From positions 1-15,349 of the forward strand of contig JAEWRJ010000134.1 in NCBI GenBank assembly GCA_023460055.1: a stretch of DNA of 15,349 bases. The letters are read 5' to 3'. The DNA is from Bacillota bacterium (GTDB lineage: Bacteria > Bacillota > Clostridia > Christensenellales > Aristaeellaceae). Each line of letters opens with the position of its first letter. The first letter of the stretch is position 1. Below the pieces are notes generated by a model. The model ran no database searches and had not been told where the DNA came from. It saw nothing but the letters and a program-made list of their open reading frames with translations. A program made the translations under genes and the position numbers. Of this stretch, positions 1-7,660 are shown in pieces.

Positions 1-2
1 TC

Positions 3-956
3 TTGTTTTTTCAGCTGAACGCGAACAGCCTGAACCGCGTCTATCAGGCAGAGGCCTCCATCACCCCCGCCCCGACCACAGCCCCGCCCGCCATCTATGC
101 CAGCCCGACGGAAGCGCTGCTTCGCACGGGTTCGATTGGTCCCGAGGTGCTGGAGCTTCAGGAGAAACTGAAAGCGCTGGGCTACTATACGGGAGAGATT
201 GACGGCCAGTACGGCAACGCGACGGCAGATTCCGTGATGAGCTTTCAAAGCCAGCACGGCTTGACGCCCGACGGCATGGCAGGTCAGCAGACGCTCGGTA
301 TGATCTACAGTGAAGCGGCGCAAAAGATAAGCGTCACTCCCCTTCCTTCTCTGCCTGGCAGCGCGGACAACCTGCCCTTGCTGGTCAACCGCCAGAATGC
401 CCTGCCGACAGACTATATGCCGCCTGACATTGTGGCGCTGAGCTCCATCGTGCCGGATGGGCTGATCATATTGAAGGACCCGCAGGTCCAGGGAAACCGC
501 GAGGCTGTCCAGTCTTTGGTCCGGATGGTGCGCGCCGCGCAGGCCGACGGCCTTGATGTATGGCAGGTTAGCGAGGGGTACAGAACGCTCGCGCGCCAGC
601 AGGAGCTGTTTGATAACGAAGTCAAGCGCCTGATGACAGACGGGCAGATGAGCGAAGACAGCGCGCGCCGCGCGGCCGAGCGCAGCGTGGCCCTACCCGG
701 TACCAGCGAGCACCACACCGGCCTGTCTTTTGACCTGACCGTGCCGGGGTATTACTTCGGTGATACCCAGCAGGCCATATGGCTGGAAGATCATTGCTTT
801 GAATACGGCTTTATCCTTCGCTATACCGCCAACAAGGAACATATTACAGGGTTTGACGCGGAGCCCTGGCATGTACGCTATGTAGGGGAGATCCACTCCC
901 GCTTTATTGAGGAGCATAACCTGGCGCTGGAAGAGTATCTGGCGCTGTATCAATAA
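3..956 (+). CDS. Peptidoglycan-binding / VanY-type D-alanyl-D-alanine carboxypeptidase (5' partial)
   Basis: Cell-wall carboxypeptidase that would trim the terminal D-Ala of peptidoglycan stem peptides outside the membrane. The open frame reaches the window edge; the TTG at position 3 has no visible ribosome binding site, so the true start and any signal peptide or lipobox probably lie upstream. Numbering from that TTG, a Pro/Ala/Thr-rich linker (about 20-35) precedes a PG_binding_1 repeat (about 40-100, with GPEVLELQEKLKALGYY and the DGxxGxxT pattern). The VanY (peptidase M15B) domain follows at about 135-305. Its zinc ligands are visible: SxHxxGxxxD at 235-244 (H237, D244) and the EPWH motif at 287-290 (H290, with E287 as catalytic base). 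No vancomycin-resistance genes are nearby, so a housekeeping wall-remodelling role is inferred. It converges on the P-type ATPase and ends at two tandem terminators. Confidence 0.9.
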   Translation: MFFQLNANSLNRVYQAEASITPAPTTAPPAIYASPTEALLRTGSIGPEVLELQEKLKALGYYTGEIDGQYGNATADSVMSFQSQHGLTPDGMAGQQTLGMIYSEAAQKISVTPLPSLPGSADNLPLLVNRQNALPTDYMPPDIVALSSIVPDGLIILKDPQVQGNREAVQSLVRMVRAAQADGLDVWQVSEGYRTLARQQELFDNEVKRLMTDGQMSEDSARRAAERSVALPGTSEHHTGLSFDLTVPGYYFGDTQQAIWLEDHCFEYGFILRYTANKEHITGFDAEPWHVRYVGEIHSRFIEEHNLALEEYLALYQ

Positions 957-1010
957 GCCGACTTCGGGAAAGCCAATGCGAGCAAGCCCGGCGCCGGCAG
1001 CGCTCGGTAT

Positions 1011-1045
1011 AAAAAGGTGAGCGGCTATCAGCCGCTCACCTTTTT
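1011..1045. terminator. Bidirectional rho-independent terminator between convergent genes
   Basis: A perfect 15-bp inverted repeat (AAAAAGGTGAGCGGC, loop TATCA, GCCGCTCACCTTTTT) lies between the convergent carboxypeptidase and P-type ATPase genes. It has an A-run before and a T-run after the GC-rich stem, so it can terminate transcription from either side. Confidence 0.93.
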
Positions 1046-1064
1046 ATTTGGATGCGCATTGACG

Positions 1065-1088
1065 CGCGGCCATTCCGCCGCGTTTTTT
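1065..1088 (+). terminator. Second, plus-strand terminator overlapping the ATPase stop codon
   Basis: Stem CGCGGC, loop CATTCC, stem GCCGCG, followed directly by six T. The T-tract orientation suits plus-strand transcripts that escape the first hairpin. The T-run overlaps the complement of the TAA stop of the minus-strand ATPase gene. Confidence 0.7.
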
Positions 1089-3729
1089 ATGTCTTGGATC
1101 CGCTCCGCTTTCTTTGGAAGAACTTCACGCACTCCACGATCGGCACCATGGAGAAAGCCAATCCCAGGGCAATCAGGTACTCTGTCAGAGTGATGTGCGC
1201 AAGGTCAAAGGCATTGCTGAGGAAGGGGATGTAGATCACAGCCGCAGTCAGCACCAACGACAGGACCATCGCCAGATAAAGAAAGCGGTTGTGCGTCTTC
1301 AGCTTGAATACAGAGCCGCGCTGCGATCGCATGTTGTAGGCGTGGAATACCTCCGCGATATTCATGGTCAGGAAGGCCATGGTCATGCCATCGCGTGAGT
1401 TGACAAACTCCCATACGCCGGATTCGATATAGTGGCCGATCAGGTAAGACAGCACGGTCAGGACGGAGACCAGGACACCCTGATAGAGCGCGTCGATACC
1501 CAGGCCGCCCGCGAATACGCCTTCATTCTTATCGCGCGGAGGGCGGTTCATCACGCCCTTGTCCGGCGCCTCGAACCCCAGAGCAAGTGCCGGGAAGACG
1601 TCGGTGATCAGATTGATCCACAGGAGATGGACAGGCTTCAGGATAACGAAGCCAAGCACTGTAGCCGCAAAGATCGACAGCACCTCTGATAGGTTGGACG
1701 CCAGCAGGAACTGGATCGTCTTTCTGATGTTGTCATAGATCCTTCGGCCTTCCTCCACCGCGTGGACAATGGTAGCGAAGTTGTCATCCGCCAGTACCAT
1801 ATCCGCCACGTTCTTGGTCACATCGGTCCCCGTGATGCCCATGCCTACCCCGATATCCGCTTTCTTGATGGACGGCGCGTCGTTGACGCCGTCACCCGTC
1901 ATGGCCGTGACCTTGCCATTATCCTCCCAGGCGGTAACGATGCGTACCTTGTGCTCAGGCTGCACGCGGGCATAAACAGAATATTTGACGACATCACGCT
2001 TGAAATCTTCGTCCGAAATCTCGTCCAGCTGAGCGCCGGTGATGGCCTCATCCGGGCTTTTGATCATGCCCAGCTGCATGGCGATGGCTGCTGCCGTATC
2101 CTTGTGATCACCGGTGATCATGACAGGGCGGATACCGGCACGCTTGCACTCCTCGATCGCAGGCAGCACCTCAGGCCGCACCGGATCCAGCATGCCGACC
2201 AGGCCGAGGAAGACCAGCTCACGTTCCAGCGCGGCAGGTTTCTGGTCCGCGGGCATCTCATCCCAATCCCGGTACGCGCCTGCCAGCACGCGCAGGGCGC
2301 GGCTGGCCATGGCGGTATTGTCTGACAATATTTTCTTTCGGTGTTCGTCGGTCATGGGCAGCGCCTGCGTGCCGTCCCAATAGTAATCGCAGCGGCGCAG
2401 CAGCTCGTCCGGCGCGCCTTTGGTATACTGGCGCAGCTTGCCCGATTCATGCCTGACGATCGTGGTCATCAGCTTGCGCATGGAGTCAAACGGCGCTTCG
2501 CCCACGCGCTGATTGGTTTTGAGCAGCTCTGTCTTGGGCATACCAAGCGTGGCGGCATAGTTAACCAGGGCGTTCTCGGTAGGCTCGCCGACCGCCTGGC
2601 CATCCACCCATTCGGAGTCGGAGGACAGCGCCATCGCCCTGGCAAGCAGGCTTTCATCGGGTGCCGCGCAGTCCACCACCGTCATCCGGTTCTGGGTCAG
2701 CGTGCCGGTCTTGTCAGAGCATATGATCTGTGTGCTGCCCAGTGTCTCAACAGCAGTCAGCTTGCGGATGATGGCGTTGCGCTTGCTCATATTGGTCACG
2801 CCCACGGAGAGAACGATGGTCACCACGGTCGCGAGCCCTTCCGGGATGGCCGCCACAGCCAGCGACACCGCGATCATAAACACATCAAGAATGTGGGTAA
2901 AGCTGTAGTCTCCGCTGGAGATCAGGCTGAACAGAAAGATGAAGACGCTGATGCCAAGCACCATCTTGGTCAGCAGGCCGCTGAGCTGCCCCAGTTTGAT
3001 CTGAAGCGGTGTTGCCCCTTCGACAGTCTTGGCCAAAGTATCTGCGATCATGCCCATCTGGGTGCTCATGCCCGTATCCGTCACCACGGCTTGTCCGCGC
3101 CCATAGACGACAATAGAGCCCATGAAGCACATATTCTTCCTGTCGCCCAGCGGTACATCCCTGGCGTCTCCAAGCAAGATTTTCTCCGATGACTTTTCCA
3201 CCGGCACAGATTCACCCGTCAGCGCGGCTTCCTCGATCTGCAGGCTGGCCGACTCCAGGATGCGGCAGTCCGCGGGGATCGCGCTGCCCGCCTCCAGCAG
3301 GATCACATCACCCACCACCAGCTCCTCTGAAGGAACCGAGGTGACATGGCCATCGCGCAGCACATTGCTGGTCGCGGCGCTCATCTTCTGCAGCGCCTCG
3401 ATGGCTTTCTCAGCCTTGCTCTCCTGGTAGACGCCCAGGACAGCATTGAGCAGCACGACGATCAGGATGATGATGGTGTCCGTCAAATGCAGTTCACCCT
3501 GCAAAAGGCTTGTCAGGCCCGATACCGCCGCCGCGACCATCAGGATGATCAGCATCGGCTCCTTGAGCTGCTGGAGGAAACGCTCAAGCATGGTCACGTG
3601 ATCGCCCTCATTGAGCTTATTGCGTCCGTTTGCCTCAAGCCGCGCCTTTGCTTCCTGCGCGCTCAGCCCTCCGGGGCTGCTTTTTACGCTATCCAGAATC
3701 CGATCCGTGGATTCCAAGTAATATTTCAT
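1087..3729 (-). CDS. Calcium-transporting P-type ATPase (P2 type)
   Basis: Membrane pump expected to expel Ca2+ at the cost of ATP. Counted from the upstream ATG at 3735, it has an N-terminal cation-ATPase domain (1-75), the actuator TGES loop (173-176), PEGL in M4 (298-301), the phosphorylation site DKTGTLT (D341), KGAPDE in the nucleotide domain (439-444), the hinge TGDGVNDAP (613-621) and a C-terminal membrane domain. By-eye alignment with SERCA finds Ca-site residues E299, N681, E684, N708, T711, D712 and E795, matching E309, N768, E771, N796, T799, D800 and E908. Both calcium sites may therefore be present. The fifth residue of the M4 motif is Ala (PEGLA) rather than the usual Pro. GGAGGA directly abuts the first ATG but lies seven bases from the ATG two codons later, so I place the start at 3729 (880 aa). 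It is a monocistronic unit with its own promoter. Another P2 cation specificity (Na+ or Mn2+) is possible but less likely. Confidence 0.93.
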   Translation of the reverse strand: MKYYLESTDRILDSVKSSPGGLSAQEAKARLEANGRNKLNEGDHVTMLERFLQQLKEPMLIILMVAAAVSGLTSLLQGELHLTDTIIILIVVLLNAVLGVYQESKAEKAIEALQKMSAATSNVLRDGHVTSVPSEELVVGDVILLEAGSAIPADCRILESASLQIEEAALTGESVPVEKSSEKILLGDARDVPLGDRKNMCFMGSIVVYGRGQAVVTDTGMSTQMGMIADTLAKTVEGATPLQIKLGQLSGLLTKMVLGISVFIFLFSLISSGDYSFTHILDVFMIAVSLAVAAIPEGLATVVTIVLSVGVTNMSKRNAIIRKLTAVETLGSTQIICSDKTGTLTQNRMTVVDCAAPDESLLARAMALSSDSEWVDGQAVGEPTENALVNYAATLGMPKTELLKTNQRVGEAPFDSMRKLMTTIVRHESGKLRQYTKGAPDELLRRCDYYWDGTQALPMTDEHRKKILSDNTAMASRALRVLAGAYRDWDEMPADQKPAALERELVFLGLVGMLDPVRPEVLPAIEECKRAGIRPVMITGDHKDTAAAIAMQLGMIKSPDEAITGAQLDEISDEDFKRDVVKYSVYARVQPEHKVRIVTAWEDNGKVTAMTGDGVNDAPSIKKADIGVGMGITGTDVTKNVADMVLADDNFATIVHAVEEGRRIYDNIRKTIQFLLASNLSEVLSIFAATVLGFVILKPVHLLWINLITDVFPALALGFEAPDKGVMNRPPRDKNEGVFAGGLGIDALYQGVLVSVLTVLSYLIGHYIESGVWEFVNSRDGMTMAFLTMNIAEVFHAYNMRSQRGSVFKLKTHNRFLYLAMVLSLVLTAAVIYIPFLSNAFDLAHITLTEYLIALGLAFSMVPIVECVKFFQRKRSGSKT

Positions 3730-3735
3730 TTCCAT

Positions 3736-3741
3736 TCCTCC
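3736..3741 (-). promoter_or_regulatory. Ribosome binding site deciding the ATPase start
   Basis: GGAGGA on the minus strand touches the upstream ATG (3733-3735) but has a normal spacing to the in-frame ATG at 3727-3729, favouring the downstream start. Confidence 0.7.
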
Positions 3742-3774
3742 ATAGATATATCGGCACAGATTGCATTAAACATC

Positions 3775-3803
3775 ATTATAGTTATCAACATTCCAAGCGT
3801 CAA
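3775..3803 (-). promoter_or_regulatory. Sigma-A-type promoter of the P-type ATPase gene
   Basis: On the minus strand, a -35 TTGACG (3798-3803) and a perfect -10 TATAAT (3775-3780) are separated by exactly 17 bases. They lie about 45 bases upstream of the ATPase start. The -35 is one arm of an inverted repeat shared with the divergent MATE promoter. Confidence 0.85.
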
Positions 3804-3821
3804 GAAATTTGACATTGACGC
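3797..3821. repeat. Inverted repeat joining two back-to-back -35 boxes
   Basis: GCGTCAA (3797-3803) and TTGACGC (3815-3821) form a perfect 7-bp inverted repeat with an 11-base spacer. An inner TCAA...TTGA repeat (3800-3812) is nested inside. The outer arms contain the -35 elements of the divergent ATPase and MATE promoters. A regulator bound here could control both genes, but the symmetry may simply come from two similar -35 boxes facing away from each other. Confidence 0.6.
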
Positions 3822-3843
3822 TCTGTCGGCACCCTGTTATCAT
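3815..3843 (+). promoter_or_regulatory. Promoter of the MATE / kinase-like operon
   Basis: -35 TTGACG (3815-3820) and -10 TATCAT (3838-3843) have a 17-base spacer, giving a predicted leader of about 28 bases before the MATE start. An overlapping TTGACA at 3809-3814 is a second possible -35, with TGTTAT at 3835-3840 as its -10 but a poor 20-base spacer. Confidence 0.7.
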
Positions 3844-3877
3844 TTTGGCAGGAATAAACGAAGAAGGTCGACGCTTT

Positions 3878-5242
3878 ATGAAGGACAAAGGGTTCTACCG
3901 CTCCATCCTGCGACTGGCCCTGCCGGCCGCGTTTCAGTCATTAATGTCGCTTCTGGTCACGATGGCCGATAACCTGATGGTCTCAAGCCTCGATCCTCAT
4001 GGCCTCAGCCTTGCCGCCATCGCGCAGTCAAACAGCATCACCAACTTTGTAAACGCTGCGCTTCTGGGCTTATCCGCAGGTGCCGCCGTATTGGTCAGCC
4101 AATACTGGGGAAAGCGCAATACCGCCCGCATCAAGCCCCTGTGCGCCACAGCCTTTACGCTCACGTTAAGCTTTTCCGCGCTGATCGTACTCTTTGTTCT
4201 GATGTTTCCCTCCCTGGCGCTGAGCCTTGTCATCAGCAGGAAAGAAGAAGCGATCACGGCCCTCGCGATTCAATACCTGCCGGTGCTTGTCTTCAGCTAC
4301 CTGCCCTTCGCGATTACTGCCGCCTGCATTGCCATTCTGCGGGGGGTCGAGGTGGTGCGCGTGACCCTGTACGCGACGATCGGCTCATTGATTTCAAACG
4401 TCACGCTTAACTACATCCTGATTTTCGGCAAGCTGGGCTTCCCGGCGCTGGGGGTCAGGGGCGCCGCGATCGCCACGGTGCTTGCGCGGCTGATCGAAGC
4501 GGGTATCGTGGTGTTTTACCTCTTCAGGGTGCAAAAGGTACTTCCGCTTCGCGCGGGGGATCTGATGATCCATCGCGTCTGGGCCTGGAAAGACTATACC
4601 CGCTTTGGACTGCCTGTAGGGCTGACCGACGCGCAGTGGGCGCTGATCGGCATGATCAAGATGATGATCATCGGGCGGATGGGCCAGATCATGATGAATG
4701 CCGCCGCGGTCACCGATATGCTGTTCAACCTGGGCACGCTGTTTACTTTTTCGCTGGCGGGAGGTGCCGCCGTGCTGGTCGGCAAGGCAGCAGGATCAGG
4801 CAATGTCCAGTTGGTGCGCCAATACTCAAAGCGTATTCAGATCATGTTCCTGTTTGTCGGCATCGTGATGGCGGCGCTCGTATTCTTCCTGCGCGCTCCT
4901 TTTTTCAGGCTTTACGATCTTGACGCGCAAACCCTGTCCCTTGCCCTCACCATGGCAGGCATTTGCGCGCCTACACTGATTGGGACCAGCTACCATGCCA
5001 GCTGCTTTGTAGGCATCAACCGGGGTGCCGGCGACAGCCGGTTTGTCATGCTGGTGGATATGATCTGCGGCTGGCTGATCGTCCTCCCTTCAGCCTTCCT
5101 GGCAGCCTTCGTGCTCAAGCTGCCGCTGCACTGGGTATATTTTTCAACCCGAATCGATCAGAGCTTCAAGTGGATCATCGCCTTCCTGCGCCTTCGGGGG
5201 AATCGATGGATCTATAAGCTGACAAGGGAGGATACGCAATGA
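3878..5242 (+). CDS. MATE family multidrug / toxic-compound exporter
   Basis: Integral membrane antiporter that would export drugs or metabolites using a Na+ or H+ gradient. The 454-aa length and twelve hydrophobic segments fit the family. The two pseudo-symmetric halves are visible: LSAGAAVLVSQYWGKRN (about 65-81) in the first is echoed by LAGGAAVLVGKAAGSGN (about 293-309) in the second. Further family marks are ADNLMVSSL near residue 30, LGVRGAAIAT at 191-200 and the C-terminal STRIDQSFKWIIAFLRLR. I chose the ATG at 3878 because it begins the typical MATE N-terminus and has AAGAAGG ten bases upstream. The frame stays open to a TTG at 3809, but that would place the promoter inside the gene. 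The stop overlaps the next start (ATGA), so the kinase-like protein is translationally coupled. The substrate cannot be told from sequence. Confidence 0.93.
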   Translation: MKDKGFYRSILRLALPAAFQSLMSLLVTMADNLMVSSLDPHGLSLAAIAQSNSITNFVNAALLGLSAGAAVLVSQYWGKRNTARIKPLCATAFTLTLSFSALIVLFVLMFPSLALSLVISRKEEAITALAIQYLPVLVFSYLPFAITAACIAILRGVEVVRVTLYATIGSLISNVTLNYILIFGKLGFPALGVRGAAIATVLARLIEAGIVVFYLFRVQKVLPLRAGDLMIHRVWAWKDYTRFGLPVGLTDAQWALIGMIKMMIIGRMGQIMMNAAAVTDMLFNLGTLFTFSLAGGAAVLVGKAAGSGNVQLVRQYSKRIQIMFLFVGIVMAALVFFLRAPFFRLYDLDAQTLSLALTMAGICAPTLIGTSYHASCFVGINRGAGDSRFVMLVDMICGWLIVLPSAFLAAFVLKLPLHWVYFSTRIDQSFKWIIAFLRLRGNRWIYKLTREDTQ

Positions 5243-6078
5243 TCACGCTTCTCGTGGGCGGACTGCCCGTACGCCTCAAGGAATTCCACGATTTAAGCTT
5301 TATAGAAAATTACGGTCGGGTATTCAGCGTATTTGATGAGCATAATTGCGGCATGCTCAGCTTCGGCCTGATGAGCCCCCAAGGGCAGCGCATCTATCTG
5401 AAATACGCGGGCGCCCCTGTGATCAATTTTCCCAGCGACCCCGCCCTCGCGGTCCGAAAGCTGCGCCTGGCGCTTCCAAATTATCACAATCTGCGGCATC
5501 CGGCGCTGATCCGCCTGATCAGCGCCCATGACAGTGAAAGCGGCTGCCTGGGGATATTCGAGTGGGCGGAAGGCCTTCCGCTAGGCCCGCGGCCCGAGGG
5601 CTACAGCGATTTTCGCTCCATGCCTTTGGTGGACAGGCTGCGGCTGTTTGACATGATCTGCGATTTTCACGCGCGGGCAGAGGCCGCGGGCCTGTGCATC
5701 GCGGGCTTCAGCGACGCGCACATGATCCTTAACGCCGGGACCGGGCGGCTGACGCTCAGCAATATCGATGATTACCTGCCTCTGCCCGCCATCAATACAA
5801 AAAGCCGCCTGCCCGGTTCTCCTCTCTACCTGCCTCCCGAAGGCTACCGCAAGGGTGACGCCATCGACGAGACCAGCAACGTATACACCCTGTCCGCTTT
5901 GAGCCATTGCTTTTTCGGCGACAGGATAGACAAATCAAAAGAGGCCTGGAAGGCCCCCGGAAAGCTCTATCAGGTTGTTTTGCGCGGTATGAACGAAAAC
6001 CGCGGCCGCCGCCAGCAGAGCACCGGGGAATTCCTGTCCGATTGGCGGGAAGCAGTCAGAAGCAGCCGGTTGAACTGA
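5239..6078 (+). CDS. Atypical serine/threonine protein kinase-like protein
   Basis: A 279-aa soluble protein with an eroded protein-kinase fold. Kinase landmarks can be placed: candidate beta-3 lysine K55 (IYLKYAG), HPALIRLI (87-94), a hinge-like IFEWAEGLPL (106-115), a catalytic-loop equivalent FSDAHMILN (D159, N165) in place of HRDLKPxN, IDDY (D177) in place of DFG, GSPLYLPPEGY (193-203) like the activation segment and APE motif, and DETSNVYTLSAL (210-221) like the F-helix. The C-terminal part (KEAWKAPGKLYQV, NENRGRR) resembles the C-lobe of kinase-like proteins known from Bacillota (recalled family, not searched). No glycine-rich loop is clear, so catalysis is uncertain; it may be a pseudokinase or a small-molecule kinase. 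Its start overlaps the MATE stop by four bases and has GGGAGG seven bases upstream. No membrane segment is visible. It ends five bases from the convergent recF stop. Confidence 0.75.
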   Translation: MITLLVGGLPVRLKEFHDLSFIENYGRVFSVFDEHNCGMLSFGLMSPQGQRIYLKYAGAPVINFPSDPALAVRKLRLALPNYHNLRHPALIRLISAHDSESGCLGIFEWAEGLPLGPRPEGYSDFRSMPLVDRLRLFDMICDFHARAEAAGLCIAGFSDAHMILNAGTGRLTLSNIDDYLPLPAINTKSRLPGSPLYLPPEGYRKGDAIDETSNVYTLSALSHCFFGDRIDKSKEAWKAPGKLYQVVLRGMNENRGRRQQSTGEFLSDWREAVRSSRLN

Positions 6079-6083
6079 TACTT

Positions 6084-7187
6084 TTATAGCTGCGTGATCT
6101 GCCCGTTTGCGACTCTGAGGACGCAGGCAGGATCGAGCTGCCGGGCTTCTGACAGCTCCGTGCAGGTCAGCAGCGTCTGCACATGCGCAAGGCCGGATAA
6201 CAGCCTGGTCCGGCGGCCCCCGTCCAGCTCGCTGAGCACATCATCCAGCAGCAGCAAGGGCGGCTCCCCGCCCTGGGCCTGAGTCAGCATATCGATCTGC
6301 GCCAGGCGCATGGCCAGCGCGGCGGTACGGATCTGGCCCTGGGAACCGAAAGAACGCAGATCTTCTCCGGAAAGGCCGATCAGCAGGTCGTCCCTGTGCG
6401 GGCCGAAGGATGTGGACAGACGGCGCAGATCATCCGACGCCGACTGCTGGAGCATCCTGAGATAATCCGCCTTGATGTCAACGCTCTCTGACAGGCTCGA
6501 CAGGTAACGGATAGAGAGCTTCTCTTCTCCCCGCCCGCTGATATGGGCATAGTGACCGGCTGAAAGCTCCGCCAGGCGCGCGGACGCCTGCGCGCGGGTG
6601 CGCACCAGCGGCACAGCCGCGGCACTCAGCTGCTCATCCCAATCACAGAGCTGATTTTTATGGCGTTCATCTTTATAGATGATCTTCAGCAGGGCATTGC
6701 GCTGCTTGAGGACAGCATTATAGTGTTGCAGGGCATAGAAATATCCCGGCAAGCTCTGGGCCATCAGCATATCAACAAAGCGGCGGCGCAGCTGGGGCGA
6801 CCCCTTGACGATGTCCAGATCCTCGGGCGAGAACATCACGCAGGTCATGTGACCCATCAGCTCGCCCAGGCGGGGGACAGTCTTTCCGCCTACATAGATC
6901 AGCTTTTTTTGCTTCTGATTGCGATACAGCCGCACCCCTACCTCATCCGTCCGGCCGTTTCTTTGCACGGTCGCATGCACGGCTGCTGTTTCCGAGCCTA
7001 TCCGGATCATATCCTGATCGTTGGTGGTGCGGTGGCTTCGCCCCAGGCAGCAAAGATGAATAGCTTCGAGCAGGTTGGTTTTACCGGCACCGTTTTCGCC
7101 CACAAAAACCGTCAGCCCATCCGGCGGCAGAAGCGCCACCTGGCTGTAGCTGCGGAAATGATGCAAACGAAGCTGAGTGAGCCGCAT
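6084..7187 (-). CDS. recF: DNA replication and repair protein RecF
   Basis: SMC/ABC-type ATPase that, with RecO and RecR, loads RecA at single-strand gaps and stalled forks. The 367-aa length fits the family. The N-terminus MRLTQLRLHHFRSY is characteristic. Walker A GENGAGKTN is at 30-38, FSPEDLDIVKGSP at 119-131, the family motif FGPHRDD at 261-267, the ABC signature region FGSQGQIRT at 280-288 and Walker B LLLLDDV at 311-317 followed by the D-loop SELD. The start codon shares one base with the rlmH stop (TAATG), so it is translationally coupled as the last gene of the HAD-rlmH-recF operon. recF usually follows dnaA-dnaN; here it follows rlmH, itself often found near the origin in Firmicutes, and lies about 1.3 kb from a DnaA-box cluster. 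Confidence 0.97.
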   Translation of the reverse strand: MRLTQLRLHHFRSYSQVALLPPDGLTVFVGENGAGKTNLLEAIHLCCLGRSHRTTNDQDMIRIGSETAAVHATVQRNGRTDEVGVRLYRNQKQKKLIYVGGKTVPRLGELMGHMTCVMFSPEDLDIVKGSPQLRRRFVDMLMAQSLPGYFYALQHYNAVLKQRNALLKIIYKDERHKNQLCDWDEQLSAAAVPLVRTRAQASARLAELSAGHYAHISGRGEEKLSIRYLSSLSESVDIKADYLRMLQQSASDDLRRLSTSFGPHRDDLLIGLSGEDLRSFGSQGQIRTAALAMRLAQIDMLTQAQGGEPPLLLLDDVLSELDGGRRTRLLSGLAHVQTLLTCTELSEARQLDPACVLRVANGQITQL

Positions 7188-7660
7188 TATTTATGATACC
7201 TTTCACCCGAATTAATCTTGAAAGCCCGGTAGATCTGCTCCAGCAGCACCACGCGTGCCAGCTGGTGGGGCATGGTCATGCTGGACAGCGACAGGCGGAT
7301 ATCCGCCCGCGCGACGACTTCCGGGGACAAACCCAGCGAGCCGCCGATGATGAACACGATGCGCCGCCCGTCCATGCGCAGACGGCTGAGGGTATCAGCC
7401 AGCTGCTCGCTTGTTTGCGCTTGCCCATCAACGCACAAGGCTACCACGGCATCTTCGCGTCTGACCCTGCCCAAGATGTTCCGGCCTTCCTTATCCATCA
7501 CCTGCGCGATGGCGGCGTGGCTCAGGTGCGGGGGTTCCTTCTCGTCGGGCAATTCAATCACGTCGACTTTGTCAAAACGTGACAGGCGCTTTTCATACTC
7601 CCTGGCCGCCTCCGCAAAGGGGTTGGCTATCTTGCCGACAGTGATCAGGCTCAGCGGCAT
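7187..7660 (-). CDS. rlmH: 23S rRNA (pseudouridine1915-N3)-methyltransferase RlmH
   Basis: SPOUT-family enzyme that methylates N3 of pseudouridine 1915 in helix 69 of 23S rRNA, using S-adenosylmethionine, late in 70S assembly. The 157-aa length matches the family norm of about 155-160. The N-terminus (LITVGKI...YEKRLSRF), the knot-loop segment IIGGSLGLSPEV (104-115) and the C-terminal knot LSLSSMTMPHQLARVVLLEQ with YRAFKI and terminal YHK are all typical. The start lies inside the last codons of the HAD gene (about 10 bases of overlap) with no strong ribosome binding site, suggesting translational coupling. The stop overlaps the recF start by one base. In staphylococci this gene (orfX) is the SCC integration site; no cassette is present here. 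Confidence 0.97.
   Translation of the reverse strand: MPLSLITVGKIANPFAEAAREYEKRLSRFDKVDVIELPDEKEPPHLSHAAIAQVMDKEGRNILGRVRREDAVVALCVDGQAQTSEQLADTLSRLRMDGRRIVFIIGGSLGLSPEVVARADIRLSLSSMTMPHQLARVVLLEQIYRAFKINSGERYHK

Noticed and set aside
1..956. Vancomycin-resistance gene cluster suggested by the VanY-type domain
   Set aside because: No vanR, vanS, vanH, vanA or vanX-like gene is present; VanY-type carboxypeptidases with a PG-binding domain are ordinary in Clostridia.
2341..3192. Plus-strand open frame of 283 codons
   Set aside because: Antisense shadow of the P-type ATPase gene, His/Arg-rich and without a domain.
3809..3877. Upstream extension of the MATE gene from a TTG
   Set aside because: The TTG is part of the promoter -35 region; the extra residues do not resemble a MATE N-terminus.
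7187..7660. SCC-type mobile cassette at rlmH
   Set aside because: rlmH is intact and tightly joined to its neighbours; no recombinase genes or flanking repeats are seen.
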